Source: Geothrix sp. 21YS21S-4
Lineage (GTDB): Bacteria; Acidobacteriota; Holophagae; Holophagales; Holophagaceae
Reading direction: 5' to 3'
DNA length: 64,000 nt
Assembly: GCF_030845995.1 (NCBI RefSeq)
Contig: NZ_CP132719.1
Span: 2,666,001 to 2,730,000, forward strand
A program made the position numbers and the translations under genes. Of this stretch, positions 17,172 through 28,986 are shown piece by piece. The notes under the pieces are model-generated. The model worked only from the letters and a program-made list of their open reading frames with translations, made no database searches and was not told the origin of the DNA. The number at the start of each line of letters is the position of its first letter. Positions within the stretch are counted from its first letter, which is position 1.

Positions 17172-18437
17172 TCAGTGGTTTGCTTCAGGAGAAGCCGACG
17201 GATGGCCTTCTCGCCGCAGCACCCACCCCAACCCCACCGGCCCCGCCACGGTGGTGAGCAGCAGGGCGCCGATGATCCCAGCCTGGACGTCGGGGCTCAG
17301 GAGGGGAACGCCGTTCAGCTGGAGCTGGGCGCCGGCGGCGACGAAGATCAGGCCCACTTCGCCGCGGGGGACCATGCCCCAGCCCACCACGGCGGCGCGG
17401 ACGTCCTTTCCGGCGCCGAAGCCGGCGACGTACTTGCCTGCCACCCCGAGGCTCGCCAGGACCGCCGCGAACCCCAAGGTCGCCGGGCGGAAGAGGGCGG
17501 CAGGGTCGACCTTCGCGCCCATCAGCACGAAGAACAGCGGCGCCAGGACGCTCACCAGGGGATGCACCAATTCCTCCAGCGTGTGGCGCTCGCGGCGTTC
17601 GAGATCCTCGATGTGCGCGGGCTCCAGGATCAAGCCGGCGGCGTAGGCGCCGACGATGGAAGCCAGGCCCGCGAGGTTGCCCAGCCACGCCAGGAGGAAG
17701 GCGAACCCGAGGCTGAACGGCAGGAGCAGCTGTTCGCCGCGGAAGCGCGTGGCCAGGCGGAAGAGGCGCGGGGTCGCCAGGCGACCCAGGGTTAGGGCCG
17801 CGGCAAGAAAGGCGAGGGCCAGCCCGAAGGTCCGTACCAAGTGGGGTCCCAGGGCGCCGCCCGAGGCGGCTCCCACCAGGCCGGAGACGGCCACCAACAC
17901 GAGGAGGCCCAGGACATCGTCCACCACGGCGGCGCCGACGATGATCCGGCCCTCCAGCGAGCCGGCGGCGCCCTTCTCGCGCAGCACCTGGGCGGAAATC
18001 CCGATGCTGGTGGCGCACAGGCACGCCCCGATGAACAGGTCGAGAACGAAGGGCGCGCCGGCGGAGAGCAGCAGCCAGGCTCCGGCCAGCCCCGCGGCCA
18101 TGGGCACGGCCACGCCGATCAGGGCCACGCGCAGCGAGGCCGCGCCCACCTTCAGCATCTGGGGAACGGTGGATTCCAGGCCCACGGCGAACATCAGCAC
18201 CACCACGCCGAGGCCCCCGAGCAGTTCCGCGGCGGGCGAGGCGGCCACGTCCGGAACCACCGGCCACGCGCGGTGGAGCGCCGCCAACGCGAGCCCCGCG
18301 GCCAGCTCGCCGGTGACGGCGGGCAGCTTCAGGCGCACCGCAAGTTCGCCGCCGGCCTTGGCGGAGAGCCACAGCAGCGCCAACAGCAGGAGGGTTCCGG
18401 CCAGGGGATCGTGCATCAGCAGCAAGGCGAGCGGCAT
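17172..18437 (-). CDS. Kef-type cation:proton antiporter (CPA2)
   Basis: A 421-residue membrane protein with 12-13 predicted helices. The ion-binding region IIVGAAVVDDVLGLLVLVAVSG carries the paired acidic residues typical of electroneutral or electrogenic CPA2 exchangers, and the N-terminal LPAVTGELAAGLALAAL block is typical of Kef/NhaS. It lacks a C-terminal TrkA-N (KTN) domain, so it is the short form. Likely K+ or Na+/H+ exchange; the ion is not determinable. It is followed on the same strand by the ClC gene (transcribed first), so a small ion-homeostasis unit is plausible. Confidence 0.9.
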   Translation of the reverse strand: MPLALLLMHDPLAGTLLLLALLWLSAKAGGELAVRLKLPAVTGELAAGLALAALHRAWPVVPDVAASPAAELLGGLGVVVLMFAVGLESTVPQMLKVGAASLRVALIGVAVPMAAGLAGAWLLLSAGAPFVLDLFIGACLCATSIGISAQVLREKGAAGSLEGRIIVGAAVVDDVLGLLVLVAVSGLVGAASGGALGPHLVRTFGLALAFLAAALTLGRLATPRLFRLATRFRGEQLLLPFSLGFAFLLAWLGNLAGLASIVGAYAAGLILEPAHIEDLERRERHTLEELVHPLVSVLAPLFFVLMGAKVDPAALFRPATLGFAAVLASLGVAGKYVAGFGAGKDVRAAVVGWGMVPRGEVGLIFVAAGAQLQLNGVPLLSPDVQAGIIGALLLTTVAGPVGLGWVLRREGHPSASPEANH

Positions 18438-18465
18438 GGGAATCTCCGGACTCGAACGGAAGGGA

Positions 18466-19737
18466 TCAGGCCTGGCCTTCGCGCACCAGCAGGTAGGCCA
18501 CGGTGGAACCGACCAGGGCCGGCACCACGAGGGCGGCCTGGGCCGTCGTTTCCGCCAGGAACACCACCGGCACGAGCAGGGATTCGTGGGTGGCCCCCGC
18601 GAACGCCGCCGCGCCCACCAGCGTCAGATAGCCGGGCTGGCCCACTCCCAGGAGCGCGTCGAAGGCCGCGCCGATGGCGGCTCCCATGGCGAAGGAGGGC
18701 AGCCATTGGCCGCCCACTCCGCCCGCCGCGAACGTCAGGGCCGTGGCCACGAGCTTGAGCGCCAGGAACAGCCCCGCCTGGAACGGCAGCGCCTCTCCCG
18801 CCAGGAGATGGCGGACCAGCTCCAACCCGCCGCCTTCCGTCACCGGAAGCCCGCCCCAGAAGCACCGCGCGGGAAGCAGGAGGAGGGTGAGTCCAACGCC
18901 GCCGACGAGTCCCCGCCACAGCAGCGGAATGCGCGCGAGCAGCGCCTGGAAGAGCCGCCGGACGCGGAAGTAGGCGTTGGCGCCGATGCCCACGGCGATG
19001 CCGAGAAGGAAGGCCCAGGCCAGATCCGGAGGGTGCAGGCGGTAGAGCCGCGCCTGGGGGAAGAGGGGCAGGGTCCCCATCAGGCTGGAGAAGATCACGT
19101 AGCCCGTGGCCGACGCCACCACGCAGGGGATGAGGGCGCCGGGCGTGATCTGGCCGTGGTGCTCGGCGGCCATCAGCGCGCCGGAGAGGGGCGCCCGGAA
19201 GACCGCCGACAGCGCCGCCGCGGCGCCCGCCTCCACCATCACCAGCGGATGGGCGTGCAGCCGCCGGAAGGGAGAGACGCGCCGGCTGAGCCACCGCGAC
19301 ACCCGGTGGTACTGGAGCCCGAGGGCCGCGCCCAGCCACTTCCCCGGCCCCTCCACGCCGGCGCTGCCGCCGAACCCGATGGTGAGGACGCAGGCCAGCA
19401 CCTTGCCCATGGACTTCCGGAAGGGGAAGGCGGCGTGCGGAGCGCCGTGCGCCACGTCCAGGTCGCGGACGAGGGAAACCTCCCCGATGCCCGAGATGCT
19501 GAGCCAGGCCGTGGTGAGGAAGAGCCCGATGGCGGGCAGCACGATCACGAGGTGGGTGCGGCTGCCCCATCCCGCGATGAGGGGTTCGAGGCGGCCCAGT
19601 CCCGCCAGGGCGGCCGTCACGAGGAGGCCGATCAGCGCCCCCAGGGGCATCACCACGAACACCAGGCGCCGGGTGTGCGCCAGCAGGCGCAGTTGCTGGA
19701 AGCGCCGCGGCAGGAGATCGGGGGTCAGTGCGGCCAT
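18466..19737 (-). CDS. clcA: ClC-family chloride channel/antiporter
   Basis: A 423-residue voltage-gated-chloride-channel-family protein. The second selectivity motif is present as GFGGSAGVEGPGK, retaining the gating glutamate (family GREGP), and GGVGGQWLPSFAMGAAIG corresponds to the GxFxP motif region. There are no CBS domains at the C-terminus. In bacteria such proteins are mostly Cl-/H+ exchangers used in acid resistance. It ends 28 bp before the Kef-type antiporter start and is likely cotranscribed with it. Confidence 0.88.
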   Translation of the reverse strand: MAALTPDLLPRRFQQLRLLAHTRRLVFVVMPLGALIGLLVTAALAGLGRLEPLIAGWGSRTHLVIVLPAIGLFLTTAWLSISGIGEVSLVRDLDVAHGAPHAAFPFRKSMGKVLACVLTIGFGGSAGVEGPGKWLGAALGLQYHRVSRWLSRRVSPFRRLHAHPLVMVEAGAAAALSAVFRAPLSGALMAAEHHGQITPGALIPCVVASATGYVIFSSLMGTLPLFPQARLYRLHPPDLAWAFLLGIAVGIGANAYFRVRRLFQALLARIPLLWRGLVGGVGLTLLLLPARCFWGGLPVTEGGGLELVRHLLAGEALPFQAGLFLALKLVATALTFAAGGVGGQWLPSFAMGAAIGAAFDALLGVGQPGYLTLVGAAAFAGATHESLLVPVVFLAETTAQAALVVPALVGSTVAYLLVREGQA

Positions 19738-19809
19738 GCGGAGGACTCCAAAGGGGGCGTCAACGCCTCCAGTCTGACACTTGCCACTCCGACGATCCGA
19801 GCAGCCAAC

Positions 19810-20769
19810 CTAGGCCTGGACGCTCCCCTTCCCCGCGTCCATCCACGGCAGGTGGTGGACGCGGATCTTTCCCTCGAAGGTGACGTGCAGCCCGTCCTGG
19901 GCGGCGTCCTGGTGATTGAGGACGGAACCGCGGGCGCGGGCCTGATCCAGCATCGCCAGGTCGATGTCGCCGACGAGGACCATCTCCGAATTGGGGGCGG
20001 CCTCGGTGGCGATGCCGTCCATGGGAAAGGGGAAGTCCGAGGGCGTGTACAGCCCGCTCTGGGCGTACTGGGCGGTGAGATCGGTGATCAGCGGCAGGCT
20101 GCCCACCATTCCGGCGGTGGCCACGTAGATCTGGTTCTCCACCGCCCGCGCCCGGGCGCAGGTGGTGACGCGGTTGTAGCCGCGGCGGTCGTCGGTGAGG
20201 TAGGGGACCACCAGCAACTGGACGCCCTGCTCCGCCTGGATGCGGGCGACCTCCGGGAACTGCACGTCGTAGCAGATGGACACGCCCATCCGCCCAAAGT
20301 CGGTCTCGATGATGTGGATCTCCTGCCCGGGCTCGAACTGCCACACGTGCCGCTCCGTCGGCGTCAGGTGGAGCTTGGGCTGATGCACCGGCCCGTGGCC
20401 CGGAACGAAGACGGAGGCCACGTTCTGCAGCTTGCCGTCCACGAAACGCGGGTGGGTGCCGGCCACGATGATGCGGTCGTATTTCGTGGACAGTTCGAGG
20501 AACAGCTTTTCGAAGGGCTCGGTGAACCGCTCCGCCAGCTTCCGCATGGCCTCGGCGGGATCGAATCCGCGCTCCAGGCAGCTCAGGAGCTGCACCGCCA
20601 GCAGCTCGGGGAAGGCGATGACGTCGGCGTCGTAGTCGTCCCCCACGTCCACGTAGTTCTCCACCTGCTCCGCGAAGGCCTCGAAGCTGGCCACCGGCCG
20701 CAGGGCGTACTGGATCCCGCACACGCGGACGGGGCGCGAGATGAAGGGGGTGGGAGCCTTGAACCGCAT
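19810..20769 (-). CDS. Carbon-nitrogen hydrolase (nitrilase superfamily)
   Basis: A 319-residue cytoplasmic amidase-type enzyme. The catalytic triad is complete: Glu in VIAFPELLAVQ, Lys in HQPKLHLTPTE, and the nucleophilic Cys in GVSICYDVQFPE. The active-site surroundings (RARAVENQIYVATAGMVG) match the branch often annotated as predicted amidohydrolase, frequently fused to or adjacent to a GNAT acetyltransferase. Here the GNAT gene lies 28 bp upstream on the same strand, so the two probably work in one pathway. Substrate unknown. Confidence 0.9.
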   Translation of the reverse strand: MRFKAPTPFISRPVRVCGIQYALRPVASFEAFAEQVENYVDVGDDYDADVIAFPELLAVQLLSCLERGFDPAEAMRKLAERFTEPFEKLFLELSTKYDRIIVAGTHPRFVDGKLQNVASVFVPGHGPVHQPKLHLTPTERHVWQFEPGQEIHIIETDFGRMGVSICYDVQFPEVARIQAEQGVQLLVVPYLTDDRRGYNRVTTCARARAVENQIYVATAGMVGSLPLITDLTAQYAQSGLYTPSDFPFPMDGIATEAAPNSEMVLVGDIDLAMLDQARARGSVLNHQDAAQDGLHVTFEGKIRVHHLPWMDAGKGSVQA

Positions 20770-20797
20770 GTCGCCTCCTGGGGGTCGGCGCGGACCG

Positions 20798-21427
20798 TCA
20801 GAGTTCCATCACGATGAGGGCCGCGTGGCCCAGGGTCTCGGGGTCGGGGGCGTAGTCCCGCAGGACGCCGCGGACCTGGAAGCCTACCCGGATCTGCTTG
20901 GAAAGGGTGGGATCGAATAGCCGCTCCGCCACGACCGCGTCCACGTAGGCTTCGAGGGTCATCTCCTCCGCCACGCGGTGGTAACCGGGAACCCGGGCTC
21001 CCGCCACGAAGGCGCGGCAGCCCACCCGCCGGGCCAGGTCCAGCCGCTCCTTGTAGAGGAGGCTGCCCACGCGCCGGCCCTGCCACTCGGGATCGACCGC
21101 GATGTTCACGCCGTAGAGCACTTCGCCGGCGGGCTCGTGGTTGGACAGGGTCCCCCGGGCGGTGATTCCGGACCAGGTGTGGGGCGCCAGGGCGGCGTCC
21201 CAGGGGACGCGGTGCGTGGTGGAGGTGCCCACCAGCCGGCCGGACACTTCCACCACCATCTGTCCCTCGGGGAAGTACTGCATGTGCTTCTGGAGGTTCT
21301 CGGCGCTCCAGATCGCCTCGGGGCCGTGGGGCGGCGGATAGACCCGGGCCATCAGGTCGCGGATCTCCGCCACGTCCTCCGGCTTGCGAAGGCGAAGGAT
21401 GGGGGTGGCCGGATCGCGCTCGTCCAT
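20798..21427 (-). CDS. GNAT-family N-acetyltransferase
   Basis: A 209-residue acetyltransferase; the acetyl-CoA pyrophosphate loop is in VNIAVDPEWQGRRVGSLLYK (V-x-P-x-x-QGxGxG/A type), preceded by the usual central strands. In many bacteria the same GNAT and nitrilase modules occur as one polypeptide; here they are separate genes 28 bp apart. This supports a shared, uncharacterised substrate. It is divergent from the glycosyltransferase gene, with a 77-bp shared promoter region. Confidence 0.85.
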   Translation of the reverse strand: MDERDPATPILRLRKPEDVAEIRDLMARVYPPPHGPEAIWSAENLQKHMQYFPEGQMVVEVSGRLVGTSTTHRVPWDAALAPHTWSGITARGTLSNHEPAGEVLYGVNIAVDPEWQGRRVGSLLYKERLDLARRVGCRAFVAGARVPGYHRVAEEMTLEAYVDAVVAERLFDPTLSKQIRVGFQVRGVLRDYAPDPETLGHAALIVMEL

Positions 21428-21504
21428 CGGGCTCCTGGAAAGAGTCCGACCAGCGTAACCGATCCCCGCAAGCCGCCCGCCACTGTCCCCGGCTAGCCTG
21501 AGGG

Positions 21505-22629
21505 GTGTCCTGGATCGATGCCGCCGCCTGGGCCGCCGCTGCCCCCCCCTTCGCCGCCCTGGCCCTGCTGCGGCGCCACTGGGCGCGGCTGCCCGCCCTG
21601 CCGCCCGCGTCCGAGGAGCCCTCTTCCGCGTCGGTGTGCCTGTGCGTGCCGGTCCGCGACGAGGCCCGGGAGCTGGCCGCGGCGCTGGATTCCTGGCTGG
21701 CCCAGGACCATCCCCATCTGCGGATCATGGCGGTGGACGACGGTTCCACGGACGGCAGCTCCGCCCTTCTCGCGGAACGCGAAGCCGCCCGACCGGAGCG
21801 TCTCCGCGTGATCCGCAACGACCACCTGCCGCCGGGCTGGCTGGGGAAGAACCACGCCCTCCACCTCGCGGTCAGCCAGCCCGAGGCGCACCAAGCGGAC
21901 TGGCTGCTGTTCGCGGACGCCGACGTGCAAGCCGCGCCGGATCTCCTCCGCCGGGCCCTCGCCTTCGCCGAGGCGCAGCCCACGGACATCCTCGCCCTGC
22001 TGCCCGCGGTGGACGTCGGGAGCTGGGCCGAACGGGTCATCCTTCCCCTCGCGGCCTGCACCTTCCTGCTGGGCGTGCCGCCCCACCGCGTGCCGGCTCC
22101 GCGGCATCCGGCATTCTGCGGGATCGGCGCCTTTACCCTGGTCCGGCGGCGGGCCTACGACGCGGTGGGCGGCCATGCCGCGGCCCCGATGGAAGCCATC
22201 GACGACATGATGCTGGCCCGGCGGGTGAAGCGCGCGGGGTTCGTCAACCGGGTGGCGCGCGGCGGTCCCGACCTCCACCTGCGGATGTACCACGGGCTGG
22301 CCGACCTCGTCCGCGCCATGCGCAAGAACACCGCCGCCCTGCCGATCTGGTGGCTGATCCCGGCCGTCCTCCCACCGCTCCTGGTCGTGGGTCTGGCGCC
22401 CCTGTGGCTGCCCTTCGCGGGCCATCCGGTCCTTGCCCTGGTCCTATGGCTGCTGGTGCCGGCCCTCGCCGGGGACGTGCAGCAGCGGATGACGCACCGC
22501 CCCATGGATGTCCTGTGGGCGCTGTGGCCCCTCGTTTCCGTGGTAGGGGCCCTCGGCGCCGCCTGGGCCTTCCTGGACCGCCTCCGCGGCGTGAACCACT
22601 GGCGCGGACGGAACGTCAGGATCCGCTAG
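21505..22629 (+). CDS. Family 2 glycosyltransferase, membrane-associated
   Basis: A 374-residue GT-A glycosyltransferase. The N-terminal catalytic domain has VCLCVPVRDEARELAAALDS, MAVDDGSTDGS and the metal-binding LLFADADVQ; the acceptor-site acidic motif is AIDDMMLARRVK. The C-terminus contains three to four hydrophobic helices (LIPAVLPPLLVVGLAPLWLP, VLALVLWLLVPALAG, LVSVVGALGAAWAF), as in hopanoid or carotenoid-type and polysaccharide GT2 enzymes. The GTG start has only an adjacent GAGGGG, so initiation is uncertain. The donor and acceptor cannot be inferred. Confidence 0.85.
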   Translation: MSWIDAAAWAAAAPPFAALALLRRHWARLPALPPASEEPSSASVCLCVPVRDEARELAAALDSWLAQDHPHLRIMAVDDGSTDGSSALLAEREAARPERLRVIRNDHLPPGWLGKNHALHLAVSQPEAHQADWLLFADADVQAAPDLLRRALAFAEAQPTDILALLPAVDVGSWAERVILPLAACTFLLGVPPHRVPAPRHPAFCGIGAFTLVRRRAYDAVGGHAAAPMEAIDDMMLARRVKRAGFVNRVARGGPDLHLRMYHGLADLVRAMRKNTAALPIWWLIPAVLPPLLVVGLAPLWLPFAGHPVLALVLWLLVPALAGDVQQRMTHRPMDVLWALWPLVSVVGALGAAWAFLDRLRGVNHWRGRNVRIR

Positions 22630-22653
22630 GCCGGCTTGCACTCAGGAAAAGGA

Positions 22654-22724
22654 TCACCACCAAGACTCGAAGGCACCAAGAAAGCTCTTCTGCAGTCCTT
22701 GGTGTCTTCGAGTCTGGGTGGTGA
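22654..22724. repeat. Dispersed palindromic repeat (CACCAAG family), 27-bp arms
   Basis: Left arm 22654-22680 (TCACCACCAAG...CACCAAG) and right arm 22698-22724 (CTTGGTG...GGTGGTGA) are inverted copies matching at 25 of 27 positions, around a 17-nt loop. It fills most of the 127-bp convergent gap between the glycosyltransferase and PilZ-like genes, where it could also act as a terminator for both. Confidence 0.8.
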
Positions 22725-22756
22725 AAAAGGGTCTTCCCGATTACCGCCACGGGAAA

Positions 22757-23935
22757 TCAGGCGCCCTCGAACAGGCGCAGGGTGTCGTCCAGCTTCCGGA
22801 GGATGGCGAGGATGCGGAAGGGTTCGACGGGGAGGTAGTCCACGGCTCCCGCGGCGACGGCGTGATGGCGCTTCTTGGCCTCGTCCTCCTCGGTGCCAGC
22901 GAGGATCACGGGCACGGGGCACTGCTCCTGGCCCACGATCTGGCGGCACAGGTCCAGGGGGCTGGCCAGGCGGAGCTGGTTGTGGACCATCACCATGCGG
23001 ATGCGGCCCCAGGCCGGTTCGGTCCCGCCCACGTCCAGCAACTGCGTGCGGACGGGTCCCTTGATGTGGTCGAGGACGGCAAGTCCGAACTTGCGGCTGA
23101 GGGCCTCGCCCAGCCGCCGGGCGAAGTCCTCTTTCTCCGACAGGAGCAGGATCATCGGATCGCGGTCCACCAGGACTTTCACCGTGGGCATGGCGGCGGC
23201 CCGGTTGATGCGGGCGGTGGCCTCCTGGAATCCGCGGGGCGCGAAGTCGTCCTTGTCCTGCTGGGCCTGCATGACCTGCTGGGCCTGGACCCAACTCCGG
23301 TAGCGGCCCAGCATCGCGGCGTCGACCTGCTTGGTGAAGCGCAGTCCCACGAGGTTGTCGCCGAAATAGGCGACGGTGGTGCCGGTGCGAAGCCGCAGGT
23401 CGTTGTCCAGGGGCACGTCCAGCAGGGATTCCTCGCCCATCCGCAGCAGTTCGCGGATGTCCTGCTTGGAGCTGCGGAGCACCAGTTCCAGGCCCTCTTC
23501 GCCGAAGCTCTGGACGGCGCCGTCGATCAGGGCGTTGCGGGTGTTGGTGAAGGTGGCCGCGCGGGCCGCGCCGCGGTCGGGGATGAAATCCGCGAGGCGG
23601 TGCGCGTCGGACCGGCGCATCACCCGGGGAATGGTGACGTAGCAGGCCTCGACGCCCTCCAGGACCTCCTGTCCCGACTGAGCGGCCACGCACTCGTACT
23701 CCAGGCCGCGGTCCTTCAGCTTGAGGGCCAGGTTCTCCCCGGGGCGCAGGCCCCAGGCGGCGATCTCGTCGAAGGGCATCCGGAAGGCGAGGCGCTCGCC
23801 GTCCTCGGTGAGGATGGGAAAGGCCGCCCGCTGCGCCTTGTAGGCCACGTCCAGGCGCGCGCCCGCGAGGCAGAGCCGCTGGAGGCTCATCCGGATGGCG
23901 GTGCTGTCTTCAAGCAGGATGGGAGCCTTCGCCAT
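22757..23935 (-). CDS. PilZ/YcgR-like protein with degenerate C-terminal receiver-like domain
   Basis: A 392-residue soluble protein. The N-terminal half resembles the YcgR-N plus PilZ layout (beta-rich; LAFRMPFDEIAAWGLRPGENL, then CYVTIPRVMRRSDAHRLADF). The centre has a second PilZ-like segment (LRLRTGTTVAYFGDNLVGLRF). The last 130 residues look like a receiver fold (VKVLVDRDPMILLLSEKEDF ... PVPVILAGTEEDEAKKRHHAVAAGAVDYLPVEPF) without a clear phospho-accepting Asp. The start is one base after the stop of the upstream hybrid kinase gene, so the two form an operon. A c-di-GMP or kinase output role is inference. Confidence 0.65.
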   Translation of the reverse strand: MAKAPILLEDSTAIRMSLQRLCLAGARLDVAYKAQRAAFPILTEDGERLAFRMPFDEIAAWGLRPGENLALKLKDRGLEYECVAAQSGQEVLEGVEACYVTIPRVMRRSDAHRLADFIPDRGAARAATFTNTRNALIDGAVQSFGEEGLELVLRSSKQDIRELLRMGEESLLDVPLDNDLRLRTGTTVAYFGDNLVGLRFTKQVDAAMLGRYRSWVQAQQVMQAQQDKDDFAPRGFQEATARINRAAAMPTVKVLVDRDPMILLLSEKEDFARRLGEALSRKFGLAVLDHIKGPVRTQLLDVGGTEPAWGRIRMVMVHNQLRLASPLDLCRQIVGQEQCPVPVILAGTEEDEAKKRHHAVAAGAVDYLPVEPFRILAILRKLDDTLRLFEGA

Positions 23936-23936
23936 C

Positions 23937-26396
<2,460 letters not shown>

Positions 26397-26496
26397 GACC
26401 TCTCCTCTTCGGCGGGCGGGCCCTCTAGCCTAAAAAAAGATTTCTTGTTTTTTTCGCTTTTTGGCGCCATTCTGCAGGACACCCTTTGGAGGATCC

Positions 26497-27558
<1,062 letters not shown>

Positions 27559-27595
27559 GAAGCATCAGCTGCGCGCCCTTGGAAGGGGTCGGCAG

Positions 27596-27630
27596 GCGGC
27601 GGCGGTCCCGGAAGACCGCCGCCGTTTTTT
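27596..27630 (+). terminator. Rho-independent terminator after recA
   Basis: The stem CGGCGGCGGT / ACCGCCGCCG (10 bp) with an 8-nt loop is followed by six T residues, 38 bp after the recA stop. Confidence 0.92.
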
Positions 27631-27645
27631 GTACGGCGCCAATCC

Positions 27646-28986
27646 TCAGCGCCCGCGCTTTGCCGAAGCCGTGCCTCCAGGGGCCCGAAGAGATCTCTGC
27701 CACGCCCCCTTGAGCCGAACCTCCGCCTCCGGATCCAGATCAGCCAGGCGAGCCCGGATCTCCGCGATCCGATTCCCTCGGCCCAACTCCACCAGCAGCA
27801 TCCCGAACTCCAGCCAGAGGTCCGCAGCCAGGGGGCGGTAGCGGAGGGCGGTCTCATAGGTGGCGACCGCGGTTTCCCGCTGACCCTGCAACCGCTGGCA
27901 GGTCGCGAGGCGCCCCCAGGCCTCGCCTTCATCCGGGCGGAGCGCGAGCCCCTCCTTCAGGGCGATCGCGGCCTCGGAGAAACGCCGGGCATTCAGGCGG
28001 GTGCCCCCGAGGTTGAACCACGCGAGGGCGTAGCGGGGCGCCAGAGCAAGTGCTTCACCGTAGGCCCGCTCCGCTTCGTCCGTCCGGTCCAGAAGGTCGA
28101 GGGCCCCACCCAGGTTGTTCCAGGCTCTGGCTTCGGAATGCAGCGCCAGCGAGCGCCGGTAGGCCGCCACCGCCTCCTTCAGTATCGAAACAGTGGAGCT
28201 CGCACCCTTCTCTCCATCTCCCCTCACCGCTTGGTCGAGGGCGAGGCCCAGGGCGAGCCACGCCTGCGCATCGTCGGGCCGGTCACTCACCCACTGGCGG
28301 GCAGCGGCCTCCCAGAGCGGCGTGTTCCTGGGGTCCGTGGCCAGTCGCTCCATCAGATCCACCGCCAAGGCAGGGCCCGGCTCCAGGCGAGCCCCCTCTC
28401 CCGTCGTCTGGAGGGCGTCGATGGAGGTCCAGGGCACCGAGAAATTGAGGCGCGGGCTGGTGGTGAACGTGAGCGTGGTCAAGCCCAGCAGACGTCCCTC
28501 CAGATCGAAGAGTCCGCCTCCGCTGCTTCCGGGATGAGTGGGCGCGTCGCTCTGAAGCAGCAGGCTCTTCCCGTAATGCCAGATGCCCCGCAGATGCCCT
28601 GCCGTCACAGTGGCTCGGCCGCCGGGATAGCCCACCGCCACAACCGCTTGACCCGGCTCTTCAGGATCGGGAGCGGAAACGGCGGGAGGCGCCGTGAGCC
28701 CCGGGACCGCCAGTAAACAGAGGTCGAGGGACGGGTCGAGACGGACCGGAGTCGCCGGCCAGGCCCCGCCATTGTGGTGAACGGTGATGCCCCCGCCCCC
28801 GACCACCACATGCGCGTTCGTCGCCACCAGCTCGGGTGCCACCACCACACCGCTGCCCTGGTGGACCCGGGCACCTCCCAGCCGACTGTGCACCAGGACC
28901 ACGCTCGCTTGGCACGCTGCCTGGGAAGTGACGGCCTGGATGGCCGGCGGCTCCTGAACGGCGGGAAGCGGCCCAGGCAGGATCAT
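27646..28986 (-). CDS. Trypsin-like serine protease (HtrA/S1-type) with C-terminal TPR repeats
   Basis: A 446-residue protein. The N-terminal domain (about 20-210) keeps a full S1 catalytic triad: His in LVATNAHVVVGG, Asp in RLDPSLDLCLLAV, Ser in PTHPGSSGGGLFD. No PDZ domain follows; instead, residues about 235-430 are TPR-like helical repeats (AWNNLGGALDLLDRTDEAER; AWFNLGGTRLNARRFSEAA; WLEFGMLLVELGRG). The N-terminus has only a weak hydrophobic stretch, so export is uncertain. The ATG overlaps the stop of the upstream gene (ATGA), so the two are coupled. Protease-TPR proteins of this layout are seen in Acidobacteria-like genomes; substrate unknown. Confidence 0.85.
   Translation of the reverse strand: MILPGPLPAVQEPPAIQAVTSQAACQASVVLVHSRLGGARVHQGSGVVVAPELVATNAHVVVGGGGITVHHNGGAWPATPVRLDPSLDLCLLAVPGLTAPPAVSAPDPEEPGQAVVAVGYPGGRATVTAGHLRGIWHYGKSLLLQSDAPTHPGSSGGGLFDLEGRLLGLTTLTFTTSPRLNFSVPWTSIDALQTTGEGARLEPGPALAVDLMERLATDPRNTPLWEAAARQWVSDRPDDAQAWLALGLALDQAVRGDGEKGASSTVSILKEAVAAYRRSLALHSEARAWNNLGGALDLLDRTDEAERAYGEALALAPRYALAWFNLGGTRLNARRFSEAAIALKEGLALRPDEGEAWGRLATCQRLQGQRETAVATYETALRYRPLAADLWLEFGMLLVELGRGNRIAEIRARLADLDPEAEVRLKGAWQRSLRAPGGTASAKRGR

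Noticed and set aside
17656-20817. 1,053-codon open frame on the plus strand
   Set aside because: Antisense to the Kef-type antiporter, ClC and nitrilase genes; low-complexity translation with no domain.
26397-26496. LexA box upstream of recA
   Set aside because: The gap has A/T tracts, but I see no clear palindrome, and the LexA consensus for this lineage is unknown to me.
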